The notes beneath the pieces are model-generated. The model was not told the DNA's origin, ran no database searches, and saw nothing but the letters and a program-made list of their open reading frames with translations. From BS150m-G50 sp964501185 [NCBI: uncultured Bacteroidia bacterium] (GTDB lineage Bacteria > CAIWAD01 > BS150m-G50): a stretch of 64,000 nt of DNA. The translations under genes were made by a program, and so were the position numbers. Below are positions 35,260-44,313 of the stretch, piece after piece (position 1 is the stretch's first letter; each line of letters begins with the position of its first letter). The stretch covers positions 17,108 to 81,107 of the forward strand of contig CAZCRT010000005.1 of NCBI GenBank assembly GCA_964501185.1, in the 5' to 3' direction.

Positions 35260-38200
35260 ATGATTTTAATAAAATGCTCTGAATCGACAACCACTTTGAA
35301 TTCCAGTACCAGACTACGGCGACGACCGTGGTTAGGAGTGCTGGCGATGACTCTCCTTCTGATTCCTGTAGAACTGCTCTCAGCTGCAATCCAGCCGGTA
35401 GACAGGTTTGCTGCCGGAAGTAACCTGTTGACGCCTTCTGTAAGTGTTATAGACCCCTCAGCCGGGGCACTTCCTGATCAACAGGTTATTTTGAGTAACA
35501 GCAATCATCTGGAAATTGATAATCCCGCAGTTACACAGGAGTTGCTGGGTCGTTCAGGAAGGAGCTGGGTAGTGCGTTTGAGGTATCCTGCAGACAGCGA
35601 ACCGTTTCAGGTTCAGCAGGGAACCGGAGCGGAACCCTTGCGTGATCAGAATGTTGTTCAACCGGGGCCGGTACCATCATCGCGGTTGTTTCGTCTGGCG
35701 GTAAGCACAACCGGCGTTTACCGGGTCACCTGGCAGGAACTGGTGGATGCCGGGCTGGAGCAGGGCGAGCTCAGCGATCCGGATCGAATCGCACTTTTTG
35801 CTAACGGGCAGCCACAACCGTTGCGCGTTACAGGTGATGAAGATGGCTACTTTGGTTCAGGTGACGAGTTGGAATTCTGGGGTGAGGCACCACTCTGTCA
35901 GGTAGCTAACAGCGGCAGTGACCTCTATCATGATCCCTGGTCACCCTGGAATATATACTACCTGTATGAAAGCGATACACCCCCCCTGCGAATGATTGAG
36001 GAATCGGGAGAAATTGTATCTGTTACTCCTGGAAGCTATTTCCCGGTGACCTATTTCACTACGACTCACCGATTTGAGAACGACAACTACTTTGATCGTC
36101 TGGTGGTTGAGAACAGTGAACTGGAACTGGATCACTTCTTTTTTGATGATGGGACCCGTGCCTGGGAAACTTCCGAGTATCAGTTTACACTACCCGGTAT
36201 CTCGGTCGGGAGCCCCCGGCCGGTGGATATTGTCGTTGGATTGCGGGGACAGTCCTTTTCTGGAGAAGAAAATCCTGATGCAGGCATCCACCGTGCACAG
36301 ATCTACCTGAATAATCGTACGGTGCCGGAGCTTGACGCTGGGGCACCGATTGATGGAAGTTACTACTGGCGGGAGCAGGATTATATCCAGGTTTCCACAG
36401 GGCCATCGAACCCCTTTCACTCGCATTACCTGACCGAAGAGAACACCCTGATGCTGGTGGTTGCAGGTGATACACCTGCAGGAGCAGATAACAGGGTGCT
36501 GCTTGACTATTTCTCGATTACCTGCCAGCGCGATTTGATTGCTCGTAACGATCAACTGCTGCTGACACTGGATCCCGCTGATGGTATCCCTGCCGGTGAA
36601 CTGCTCGACATCGTGATACGAGGATTTACGAGGGATGACATAGTTATCTACCGCGATGACGGAGCGATGCTTACCAACGCTGAGATCCGCCCTACCGGTG
36701 CCAACAGTTTTCGCTGCCACTTCCAGGATGAGATTCAGGGGCCGGTGCAGTACCGGATTGTTATCGCTGAGCAGTTGCAGCCGGTTGCCGTCATTGATCG
36801 TGTCGATCCACAGACAGCGGTTGGACTGACTCCGGCGACTGCCGGTTCTGAGTATCTGGTCATCCTGCCCGATTCACTGCTTACCAGCGGTATCAGCGAC
36901 TCGCTGCAACTCTGGCTGGACAACCATCCCGGTGAATTCAGCAGCTATACAGTATTGCCTTCCTCGCAGGTTTACGACTGGTTCAGTTTCGGGCGCAATT
37001 CCCCTTATGCAATTCGCGATCTACTGGCTTACGGATTGCACTACTGGGATGAGTTTCCCCGCTATCTGCTGCTGGCTGGAGATGGTAGCGATGATACCAG
37101 AGGTGCCCTGGCGGCAGGGGAACCGTTGCTTCCGGTGAAATACCGGTTTGCTCACAACTGGGGTGCTACCGTAACCGAACACTGGTTCGGGCAATTGACC
37201 GATGATCTTTTTCCGGATGTGCTGGTCGGGCGTTTGCCTGCTTCCTCTGCAGCCGAACTGAGTGCCATGCTGGCCAAATTGATCAGCTATCAGAATGCCA
37301 CAGGAGGGCGCTGGCAGAACAGGCTGCTTTTCGTATCAGGAATCGGAGGTGTCGGTGACCTCACATTTTCCGAGCAGGTTACAACCCTGGTACAGAACTG
37401 GGTACCGCAGCGCTACTTCGTTGAACGGTTGTTGACCGATAATATCTTCTCACCTTTCTTTGGCGGTACCGAGCAGTTGCTGCAATACCTGGATCAGGGG
37501 ACAGTGCTGGTAAACTACACCGGTCACGGTGGTGGGGCTGTCTGGTCTGACAATAATCTGTTACGTGATGAAGATGTGCAGCGGCTGGAGAACGGGCAGA
37601 CTTTACCGTTTATTGCCAATTTCACCTGCTATATCAACGCTTTTGAAAGTGGCAGGACTCTGGGAGAGGAACTGCTGGTGGCACAGAACAGGGGGGCTAT
37701 CGGAACCCTCGGGTGCACCTCGCTTTCCTTCTTCCTCAGTGGTAATGAGTTTGCGCAATATTTCAACCATAACCTGTTGACTCAGTCACTGCAGCCGGTA
37801 GGAGAAGCACTGTTTCAGGGCACCAGCACTTTTCTGGCGCTTTATGCCGATGACATTGCTGTTCAGAATGAACACGGTTTGATAATAACATCACTACTGA
37901 ACAGCCTCAATATTCTGGGTGACCCTGCTCAACAGCTGCATTTACCCCAGCCGTTATCCCCACCGGCTCTCATTCCTGCTGTTGGAATGCCCGGTGAACC
38001 GCTGACTGGCGAGTGGGAAACACAGCCTGACAATCAGGACGCTGTACTGCGGTTTTACAACGGGCCCTCATGGCCATTGTTGCGCGGTGCCTCACCATTG
38101 TATCACGTTGCTGAAGATGAACTTCAGTCAACAGGACAGGGTATCTTTATATTGGACTCAGCGTTTCCGGACTCCTGCCCCGGGGGTTCACCCGGACAGG

Positions 38201-39951
38201 TACGGTTGCAGGCCTGGAGTGATGACCCTGCTAGCGCTGTCAATGCAAACGCGTTATTCTTCTATTCCGACAGTCTGGCAGCCCCTTTTCTCTGGGGAAC
38301 CGGTACGGTACCTGAGGAAGTTGCCAGCAACACCCTGTTTCACTTCGAAGCCAGCTGTGCTGCATCAACTCCTGTCAGCGAACTCAGCCTGGAGCTGACC
38401 GTACTGGATTCATTCGACGTGAGCTTCACCGAGTATTCCGAAGTCCTCGTTGCTGATTCTGAACAGCCCACTCATTACACCGGTACTGTTGAATATGGTG
38501 TTTTCCCGGCTGGCTATACTCTGGTATACTACTTCATCACCGAGGATGAAGAAGGAGTACGTGATACAACTACCACCAGCTGGCAGGAGGTTCTGCCACT
38601 GTTGCCCGACCCGCTGCTGGGCCCCGTTTACTCCTCACCCGGTGAGGGCGGTGGTTTGCAACTGACCATAGCCAACCAGGGCAACAGCACAGTTGAAAAC
38701 CTGCCGCTACGTTTGTCTCTTTCCAGCGATTCTACATCCTGGACAATTATCACTGAACGCGAGCTTGCCCGGATAGACGCCGGGTGTGATACAATGATAA
38801 CCCTGAGTTTACCGGTGGATGATTACCACTGGCTTCTGTTTGAACTCGATCCCGATTCAACAATCATGGATGCTGACCGTGGCAATAACAACCGGATAAT
38901 GTCTGTTGCAGACCGTTACTACAGCGTTAACAGCGAATATGGTACTCATGACGGAACTCAACACTCTGTGATACATCTCGACCCTCAAACCAGTCTGGAA
39001 ATTCTGCCTGAGGAGATGCCCCCGGGTGCTGAGGGTGTGCTGGCAGTCCGTCTGTCAGAGGGAGAATTGCAACAGCCAGGACTCAGCGCTGCCCTGCCAT
39101 TGTACCAGGTTGAACCGGTAGGGCTGTTGACAGATATTCCTGTTCACTGGGAATGGTCTGTTCCTGCTGATAGCAGCGGTGCTCCGGAGTATGCGCTGGT
39201 CGACCGCTGGCAAAGCGGGTGGCTGCGTTGCGAACCGGTAGAGCTGGTGGATAATGGTGACACATTGCAGTTACGGGCTGCTGTCGGTGTAATCTGTGGG
39301 GCGGTTCCCGGTTTTGCTACTGATAGCGAACCACCACAGCTGGAAATCTCGGTAGAGAATCAGGTATTGACTACCGGTGGTTTTGTATCACGTCAACCCA
39401 CATTCACAATTCATGCTACCGATATCAATGGCGTAGATATTGCAGTGGAGCAGTTAACTGCGCGGGTAAATGATACACCCCTCACCGGTAGTGAAATACA
39501 CTTCGATCCTGCAGGAGAGCTTTCTTCAGTCGGGCTTGCTCTGAAACCGGATCTGACAATGCTAAACCCTGATTCCATCCACACACTTACTGTAGGGATG
39601 CAGGATCTCTGTGGTAACCGTGATAGTGTTGTTACACTGTTTCGTATCGCTACCAGCCTGACTATCGAGTATTACGGCAACTACCCGAATCCGTTTGAGG
39701 ACGAGACACTGTTTATCTTTAATCTGACCGATCTGACCGATCAGGTCGAACTGGATATATTCACTACTGCCGGCAGGCGGATACGGCGGCTTTCCCAGGA
39801 GGGGCCCCTGATCAATTATGCTGAGATTCACTGGGACGGTCGGGATGAGGAGTATCGTGCTGTTGCTAATGGAGTATACTTCTATCGTATTACCGCCTGG
39901 CAGGGGAATGATAAAGTCAGCTGTACCGGAAAAGCGGCGAGGTTGCGATGA
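35260..39951 (+). CDS. porU: PorU-like C25-family peptidase of the type IX secretion system, with C-terminal sorting domain
   Basis: 1,563 residues with a signal-anchor-like N-terminus (LGVLAMTLLLIPVELLSA). The catalytic domain of peptidase family C25 (gingipain fold) is at about 525-890. The catalytic His is in VLVNYTGHGGGAVWSD and the nucleophile Cys in FIANFTCYINAFESG; VGRLPASSAAEL is also typical. After several Ig-like beta domains it ends in a T9SS-type tail (YYGNYPNPFEDETLFIFNL...ELDIFTTAGRRIRRL...ANGVYFYRITAW). PorU removes the sorting domain of cargo and attaches it to lipopolysaccharide at the outer surface. It is larger than Bacteroidota PorU (about 1,150). Stop forms ATGA with the PorV/PorQ-like gene. 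Confidence 0.88.
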   Translation: MILIKCSESTTTLNSSTRLRRRPWLGVLAMTLLLIPVELLSAAIQPVDRFAAGSNLLTPSVSVIDPSAGALPDQQVILSNSNHLEIDNPAVTQELLGRSGRSWVVRLRYPADSEPFQVQQGTGAEPLRDQNVVQPGPVPSSRLFRLAVSTTGVYRVTWQELVDAGLEQGELSDPDRIALFANGQPQPLRVTGDEDGYFGSGDELEFWGEAPLCQVANSGSDLYHDPWSPWNIYYLYESDTPPLRMIEESGEIVSVTPGSYFPVTYFTTTHRFENDNYFDRLVVENSELELDHFFFDDGTRAWETSEYQFTLPGISVGSPRPVDIVVGLRGQSFSGEENPDAGIHRAQIYLNNRTVPELDAGAPIDGSYYWREQDYIQVSTGPSNPFHSHYLTEENTLMLVVAGDTPAGADNRVLLDYFSITCQRDLIARNDQLLLTLDPADGIPAGELLDIVIRGFTRDDIVIYRDDGAMLTNAEIRPTGANSFRCHFQDEIQGPVQYRIVIAEQLQPVAVIDRVDPQTAVGLTPATAGSEYLVILPDSLLTSGISDSLQLWLDNHPGEFSSYTVLPSSQVYDWFSFGRNSPYAIRDLLAYGLHYWDEFPRYLLLAGDGSDDTRGALAAGEPLLPVKYRFAHNWGATVTEHWFGQLTDDLFPDVLVGRLPASSAAELSAMLAKLISYQNATGGRWQNRLLFVSGIGGVGDLTFSEQVTTLVQNWVPQRYFVERLLTDNIFSPFFGGTEQLLQYLDQGTVLVNYTGHGGGAVWSDNNLLRDEDVQRLENGQTLPFIANFTCYINAFESGRTLGEELLVAQNRGAIGTLGCTSLSFFLSGNEFAQYFNHNLLTQSLQPVGEALFQGTSTFLALYADDIAVQNEHGLIITSLLNSLNILGDPAQQLHLPQPLSPPALIPAVGMPGEPLTGEWETQPDNQDAVLRFYNGPSWPLLRGASPLYHVAEDELQSTGQGIFILDSAFPDSCPGGSPGQVRLQAWSDDPASAVNANALFFYSDSLAAPFLWGTGTVPEEVASNTLFHFEASCAASTPVSELSLELTVLDSFDVSFTEYSEVLVADSEQPTHYTGTVEYGVFPAGYTLVYYFITEDEEGVRDTTTTSWQEVLPLLPDPLLGPVYSSPGEGGGLQLTIANQGNSTVENLPLRLSLSSDSTSWTIITERELARIDAGCDTMITLSLPVDDYHWLLFELDPDSTIMDADRGNNNRIMSVADRYYSVNSEYGTHDGTQHSVIHLDPQTSLEILPEEMPPGAEGVLAVRLSEGELQQPGLSAALPLYQVEPVGLLTDIPVHWEWSVPADSSGAPEYALVDRWQSGWLRCEPVELVDNGDTLQLRAAVGVICGAVPGFATDSEPPQLEISVENQVLTTGGFVSRQPTFTIHATDINGVDIAVEQLTARVNDTPLTGSEIHFDPAGELSSVGLALKPDLTMLNPDSIHTLTVGMQDLCGNRDSVVTLFRIATSLTIEYYGNYPNPFEDETLFIFNLTDLTDQVELDIFTTAGRRIRRLSQEGPLINYAEIHWDGRDEEYRAVANGVYFYRITAWQGNDKVSCTGKAARLR

Positions 39952-40949
39952 AGCATTTCTCTGTGGCACTCTGGTTGATACTGCTTCAGGCCGGGATTAC
40001 GGTGGCAGGGGAATACGCTGCCGATTATCTAGACTTTGGTGCCGATGCCCGCGGGCTAGCTCTGGGCGGTGCCTGCGGCCCCATCTGTGATGACGCTACT
40101 GCTTTTTACTGGAATCCTGCCCGGTTAGCCTATGTCTCCGGATTAGAGGTTAACTTCATGTATGCCTCCCACTTCGGTGACCTGCGTGATCCACTGGGCT
40201 ACTACTATTATGCCGGTGGCGCCCTGCCACTGGGACAGGCGACTCTGGCGGTGAACTATCTCCGTTTTGCCGTGGATGATATTCCCCGTTATCCCGCCTA
40301 TCCCGATGACCAGTACAGCGTGGCGGAGCGCGCGGCAGCAATACACCAGCGGGGTGGTGCGGCCGATGGTTACTTCAATGATCGCGAACAGGCCATTTAC
40401 ATTTCCTTCGCCAAGATGAATCGTTTTGTCTTCGACCTGGGATGGCTCTACTTCAGTATTCCGCTGGAAATTCCTTTCGGTGGCAGTGTTAAAGTACTGA
40501 CGCAGCAGCTGGACTCTGCTTCAGCGCGTGGTATAGGCCTTGACGCTGGCATCAGCCTGCAGGCAGATCTGGTGGAAGTGCTGGCACGTCATGATCTGGG
40601 ACGTCTCACATTCTCAGCAGCGATGTCAGACCTCACCAGAACCGGCCTTGACTGGGGAAGCAAGGTGGACGCTGTTGAGCCCGGCTTGCGTCTGGGGGCT
40701 GCCTGGGAGGTGCCGCTCGGCCCGGTTGCATTACGGGTAGTACGTGAGGTGGCCTACAAATACAGCAATCGCTATAAGCATGGGATTGAAGTTGAATACG
40801 GAGAGCTGGTGGCACTGCGTGCCGGTTTCGATCATGATCGACCTGCTTTTGGTGCCGGGTTCAAGTATGATGACTGGGGATTTGACTACGCCTTTCTTCC
40901 GGCGGATCTTGGTTCCATACATCGAATAAGTGGCAGGTATACTTTTTAG
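39948..40949 (+). CDS. PorV/PorQ-family outer-membrane beta-barrel
   Basis: 333 residues with signal peptide (MKHFSVALWLILLQAGITVAG). FGADARGLALGGACGPICDDATAFYWNPARLAY is the conserved start of UPF0164/PorV-PorQ proteins. The rest alternates as amphipathic strands and ends in an aromatic (GRYTF), as outer-membrane barrels do. In T9SS, PorV shuttles cargo to PorU. Because this gene is coupled to porU by ATGA, PorV is the likelier assignment. Confidence 0.87.
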   Translation: MKHFSVALWLILLQAGITVAGEYAADYLDFGADARGLALGGACGPICDDATAFYWNPARLAYVSGLEVNFMYASHFGDLRDPLGYYYYAGGALPLGQATLAVNYLRFAVDDIPRYPAYPDDQYSVAERAAAIHQRGGAADGYFNDREQAIYISFAKMNRFVFDLGWLYFSIPLEIPFGGSVKVLTQQLDSASARGIGLDAGISLQADLVEVLARHDLGRLTFSAAMSDLTRTGLDWGSKVDAVEPGLRLGAAWEVPLGPVALRVVREVAYKYSNRYKHGIEVEYGELVALRAGFDHDRPAFGAGFKYDDWGFDYAFLPADLGSIHRISGRYTF

Positions 40950-40964
40950 GAATCGTTTCGGCTT

Positions 40965-41432
40965 ATGTCCAACAGAGTAATTTCTGTGAATCTGTTCAGG
41001 GGAATCGTGCTGTCACTGCTACTGTCACTGATAGTGACCATGCAGGAGGCTGTTGCTCTGGAATACAACGATGGTGTGGCTGCCTTCAACGAGCATAATT
41101 ACCATGAAGCCATCACGATCTTCGAGCAGCTGCTGCAGCAATCACCTGCTACTGAGTTGCTGGACAATATTCATTTCTGGCTTGGAGAATCCCGTTTTGC
41201 CAACGGGGAGTTTCTCGCGGCTCTGTATCACTTTGAAAGAGTATTCTCTGTCAGGAATGCCAACAAGCGAGGAGATGCTTTGTTGAAGATAGCTCTCTGT
41301 TACAGACAGCTGGAGCGACGAGTTAGCAGTTGTGCCACGTTGAATTCACTCGACAATTTGTATCACACACCTGCACAGCAGACAAAACGGTTGCGTATGC
41401 AGCAACGCCACTGCTCATCGGGCGCAGAATAA
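40965..41432 (+). CDS. Exported TPR-repeat protein, YbgF/CpoB-like
   Basis: 155 residues. A signal peptide (IVLSLLLSLIVTMQEAVA) is followed by two to three TPR helices: YNDGVAAFNEHNYHEAITIFEQLLQQSP, LDNIHFWLGESRFANGEFLAALYHFERV and GDALLKIALCYRQLE. The pattern matches the C-terminal TPR of YbgF/CpoB periplasmic proteins. It sits 15 bp after the PorV/PorQ-like gene and may be an accessory of that complex. Function beyond protein contact is not evident. Confidence 0.75.
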   Translation: MSNRVISVNLFRGIVLSLLLSLIVTMQEAVALEYNDGVAAFNEHNYHEAITIFEQLLQQSPATELLDNIHFWLGESRFANGEFLAALYHFERVFSVRNANKRGDALLKIALCYRQLERRVSSCATLNSLDNLYHTPAQQTKRLRMQQRHCSSGAE

Positions 41433-41457
41433 CTATCGTAAGGCTGATCGGATAGTT
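41431..41457. other. Inverted repeat at the convergent TPR/ptsI junction
   Basis: AACTATC (41431-41437) and GATAGTT (41451-41457) with a 13-nt loop between two convergent stops. Perfect 7-bp stem without a U-tract. Possibly a weak bidirectional terminator. Confidence 0.35.
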
Positions 41458-41464
41458 CAGGTTC

Positions 41465-43213
41465 CTAGTAAGGTATTTCTTCCACCCGCTGCTGGAGCGC
41501 CTGTTCCGCAAACGCCAGTACTTCAGCATAGCTGTTGAGTTGCAGTGCCTGACGAGACAGTGTGCGAACCCCCCGCCAGGAAAGCGAACGGACAATCTTC
41601 TTAATTTCCGGCAGTATGGAAGGGGACATCGAAAGCTCATCGATTTCCAGCCCCAGCAGAATGATGGTCGCCAGTGGATTTGAGGCCAGATTACCACAGA
41701 GTCCTACCGGTATACCCGCCGCATGGCCATTTTTCACAGTTATGGCGATCAGTTTCAGTACACTGGGATCCAGTTGATGATAAATATGTGATACAGACTG
41801 GTTACCACGATCAGCAGCCAGAGCATATTGCGTCAGGTCATTAGTCCCGATACTGAAGAAGTCAACATGACGGGCCAGCACCTCGGAGATCATGACAGCG
41901 GAGGGTGTTTCTACCATCATCCCTACCGGCATTTTTGTGTCAAATGGAATTTTCTCTTTGCGTAGATCATCCTTAGCAACTTCCAGCAGCTTCCGGGCAT
42001 CGAGAAGCTCCTGCAGAGTGCTGATCATGGGGAACATCAACCGCACATTCTTACTGCTGGATGCACGGAGGATTGCATGTAACTGCGCTTTGAACAATCG
42101 GGGTTTGTCCAGTGATACACGAATTGCACGGTACCCCAGAAAAGGATTATCCTCGCTTTCAGCGGCCAGCTCATGTGGTAGTTTGTCACCACCGAGATCG
42201 AAAGTGCGGAAAGTTACCGGCATCGGCTTCAGGGCTTTCGCTGCCTTTATGTATTCGGCTGCCTGCGCCATCTCCCCGGGAAGTTTCTTCTTGGAGAGAA
42301 AGAGATACTCGGTTCGGAACAGGCCGATTCCATCCGCACCGATACTCTTGACATCTTCTACTTCGTCCGGCAATTCAATATTGCAGTGCAGCTGAATTCG
42401 TTTGCCGTCTCTGGTCTCTGCCGGTAGATCAACCAGCTCCCGCAGGGATTGCTCAAACCGAACGATCGCCTGTTGCTTGCGTGTATAGAAATGAATCGTT
42501 TTCTGTTTGGGGCGCAGTATTATCTCACCAGAATTGCCGTTGACAATAATGGTCTCGTCATCAGCACACGATGCGAGCAGTCGGCGCACACCAACAGCTG
42601 CCGGGATTCCCTGTGCGCGTGTGAGGATTGCTGTATGCGAACCGATGCCGCCCATTTCTGTGACTACACCCAGAACTTTTGTGCGGTCCAGATGGATAGC
42701 ATCGGAAGGGGTCAAGTTATGCGCCAGCAGGATAGCCGGCATCTTGAACTTGAAGGGATTGGTACGTTTATACCCCTGGATGAACTCAATCAGGCGTTTA
42801 CCGACATCCTTGACATCGGCAAGTCGATCCTGCAGTGTTTCATCTGCGAGCTGATTAAACAGCCTCTGGTATTCCTGCAGCGCCTGTAGAAGTGCGTAAT
42901 CGGAGTTTATCCTCTGGCTGCTGATGTTTTCCCTGGTGCGACCAACCAGCATGGGATCCTTAAGCAGGCTCAGATGTACATCGAATATCTCCGCCTGCTG
43001 CGAAGGGGCCAGCCTGTCAGCCCGGCGCTGAATTTTCTGTATCGCTGCAGCGGTCTGCTCTATTGCTTTTTCAAACCGCTTCAGTTCAGCCGGTACCTCT
43101 TTTAAGGGGATAGTCCGGGGTTTGACAATCAGTGCTTTTTCCTGGATCAGATGTGCGGGCCCGATTGCGATCCCCTGTGAGACACCAATTCCTGTCAGTG
43201 ATTTTTCCATCAC
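41465..43213 (-). CDS. ptsI: Phosphoenolpyruvate-protein phosphotransferase (PTS Enzyme I)
   Basis: 582 residues, normal for the family. Phospho-acceptor His lies in MGGIGSHTAILTRAQGIPA. The PEP-binding barrel shows GIGLFRTEYLFL, FRTFDLGGDK, NPFLGYRAIR, FFSIGTNDLTQYALAADRG and the proton-donor Cys in GLCGNLAS. It takes phosphate from PEP and gives it to HPr. It overlaps the HPr gene by 4 bp (ATGA) and is last in the PTS block. Confidence 0.96.
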   Translation of the reverse strand: MMEKSLTGIGVSQGIAIGPAHLIQEKALIVKPRTIPLKEVPAELKRFEKAIEQTAAAIQKIQRRADRLAPSQQAEIFDVHLSLLKDPMLVGRTRENISSQRINSDYALLQALQEYQRLFNQLADETLQDRLADVKDVGKRLIEFIQGYKRTNPFKFKMPAILLAHNLTPSDAIHLDRTKVLGVVTEMGGIGSHTAILTRAQGIPAAVGVRRLLASCADDETIIVNGNSGEIILRPKQKTIHFYTRKQQAIVRFEQSLRELVDLPAETRDGKRIQLHCNIELPDEVEDVKSIGADGIGLFRTEYLFLSKKKLPGEMAQAAEYIKAAKALKPMPVTFRTFDLGGDKLPHELAAESEDNPFLGYRAIRVSLDKPRLFKAQLHAILRASSSKNVRLMFPMISTLQELLDARKLLEVAKDDLRKEKIPFDTKMPVGMMVETPSAVMISEVLARHVDFFSIGTNDLTQYALAADRGNQSVSHIYHQLDPSVLKLIAITVKNGHAAGIPVGLCGNLASNPLATIILLGLEIDELSMSPSILPEIKKIVRSLSWRGVRTLSRQALQLNSYAEVLAFAEQALQQRVEEIPY

Positions 43214-43509
43214 TTCACCTCATCCGGTTGTGCTTCGTGAAAACGGTCTGCAACCAGTTTCACCACTGCTTCCAGCAGTTTCTCTGCGTCAGGTCCTTCC
43301 GTTTCCAGCAACAGCTCTGCGCCTTCTTCCGCCTGCAGCATCAACACACCCATAATGGATTTACCATTTACACGCAGATCATCCCAGATCAGTGTTAATT
43401 CTGCTTCGAATTTTGCGGCCAGACGCACCAGCTGATTGGCCGGGCGAGCGTGCAGCCCCAGTCGGTTAAGGATAGTTACTGTGCGTGTTGCTGTGTTGTT
43501 TTTACTCAT
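43210..43509 (-). CDS. ptsH: Phosphocarrier protein HPr
   Basis: 99 residues from ATG 43509, preferred over an in-frame start at 43539. Phospho-His20 is in NRLGLHARPANQ and the regulatory Ser51 in NGKSIMGVLML, so a HPr kinase/phosphorylase elsewhere in the genome is possible. It passes phosphate from Enzyme I to EIIA-type proteins. It has its own promoter between it and the EIID gene. Confidence 0.96.
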   Translation of the reverse strand: MSKNNTATRTVTILNRLGLHARPANQLVRLAAKFEAELTLIWDDLRVNGKSIMGVLMLQAEEGAELLLETEGPDAEKLLEAVVKLVADRFHEAQPDEVK

Positions 43510-43541
43510 TCCTGATTCCCATTTGCTAAAACTGGTCACTT

Positions 43542-43570
43542 AGTATACAAAAAAAGTCTGACAGCGTCAA
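43542..43570 (-). promoter_or_regulatory. Sigma-70 promoter for ptsH-ptsI
   Basis: On the minus strand TTGACG (43570-43565) and TATACT (43547-43542) are spaced by 17 bp, in the gap between the EIID stop and HPr start. It gives HPr/Enzyme I expression independent of the EII genes. Confidence 0.65.
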
Positions 43571-43575
43571 ATGTA

Positions 43576-44313
43576 TCACAACCAGGAGGAGTAGGGCAGG
43601 ATCAGTATGCCGGCTGTTGCCAGGGTTATCAGCAACCTGAGTAGCAGACTTAAGCGCAGTCTGCCGAGTAGCGCATAGAAAAGAGCGCTACCCACCAGCA
43701 GGAACAGTTGCCGGAAATTACTTCCCTGTTGCCAGGCAGCCAGCCAGGCAAGCCAGATACCCAGCTGTACAGCACCCAGTGCCTGGAGTGGCTTGAACAG
43801 GGGTGCATCATGTAATGCCAGCAGACCTTTCAGACACTCTCTGCCATGAGTCAGGCTGCGGCTGAGCCCCTGCCAGCGAATTACCAGGTGGGGCAGAGTC
43901 AGCAGTAGAATTGAGATGAACAATCCTGTTTGAAAAGCATACGGGAAATTGCTGAGACCGCCGATAACGCCAATAGCGGCAGGGAGCGCACTGATTGGCT
44001 TCAACTGATGCCAGAAAAGACGGTCACCGATTGCACCGAGGGGAGTGATCAGGCTTTCCTTCAGGGCGGTAGCATCCTCCCCCTGTTCTAACGCGTTTAT
44101 CTGCAGGCCAGCCGCCCAACCGGTCATCCAGGGATGCGAATTGAAAAACCGATTCTGAGCAGTCATGAATTCCGCCAGCTCCTCTTCAGTGAGTCTGTCG
44201 GTTGCCGGCAGCAGTGCCCAGAGAAATCCCCGGTTCTGCATCAACCTGTCTGTGAAAGCTGTCTGAATAAGCAGCAAGCGGAGAAAGATTCTGACTTTAC
44301 GGCTGAATTTTAA
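43576..44313 (-). CDS. PTS mannose/fructose/sorbose family EIID component
   Basis: The family-conserved N-terminal helix SRKVRIFLRLLLIQTAFTDRLMQNRGF begins upstream of the first canonical start (TTG 44277). An in-frame stop bounds it on the 5' side. The best-placed codon is TTA 44313, 6 nt after AGGTGA (44320-44325), giving 245 residues. Thus the start is a near-cognate codon, or the sequence hides an error. EIID motifs include FFNSHPWMTGWAAGLQINALE and LITPLGAIGDRLFWHQLKP. With EIIC it forms the inner-membrane sugar channel. It ends with several hydrophobic helices. It overlaps the EIIC stop. Confidence 0.85.
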   Translation of the reverse strand, partial: LKFSRKVRIFLRLLLIQTAFTDRLMQNRGFLWALLPATDRLTEEELAEFMTAQNRFFNSHPWMTGWAAGLQINALEQGEDATALKESLITPLGAIGDRLFWHQLKPISALPAAIGVIGGLSNFPYAFQTGLFISILLLTLPHLVIRWQGLSRSLTHGRECLKGLLALHDAPLFKPLQALGAVQLGIWLAWLAAWQQGSNFRQLFLLVGSALFYALLGRLRLSLLLRLLITLATAGILILPYSSWL

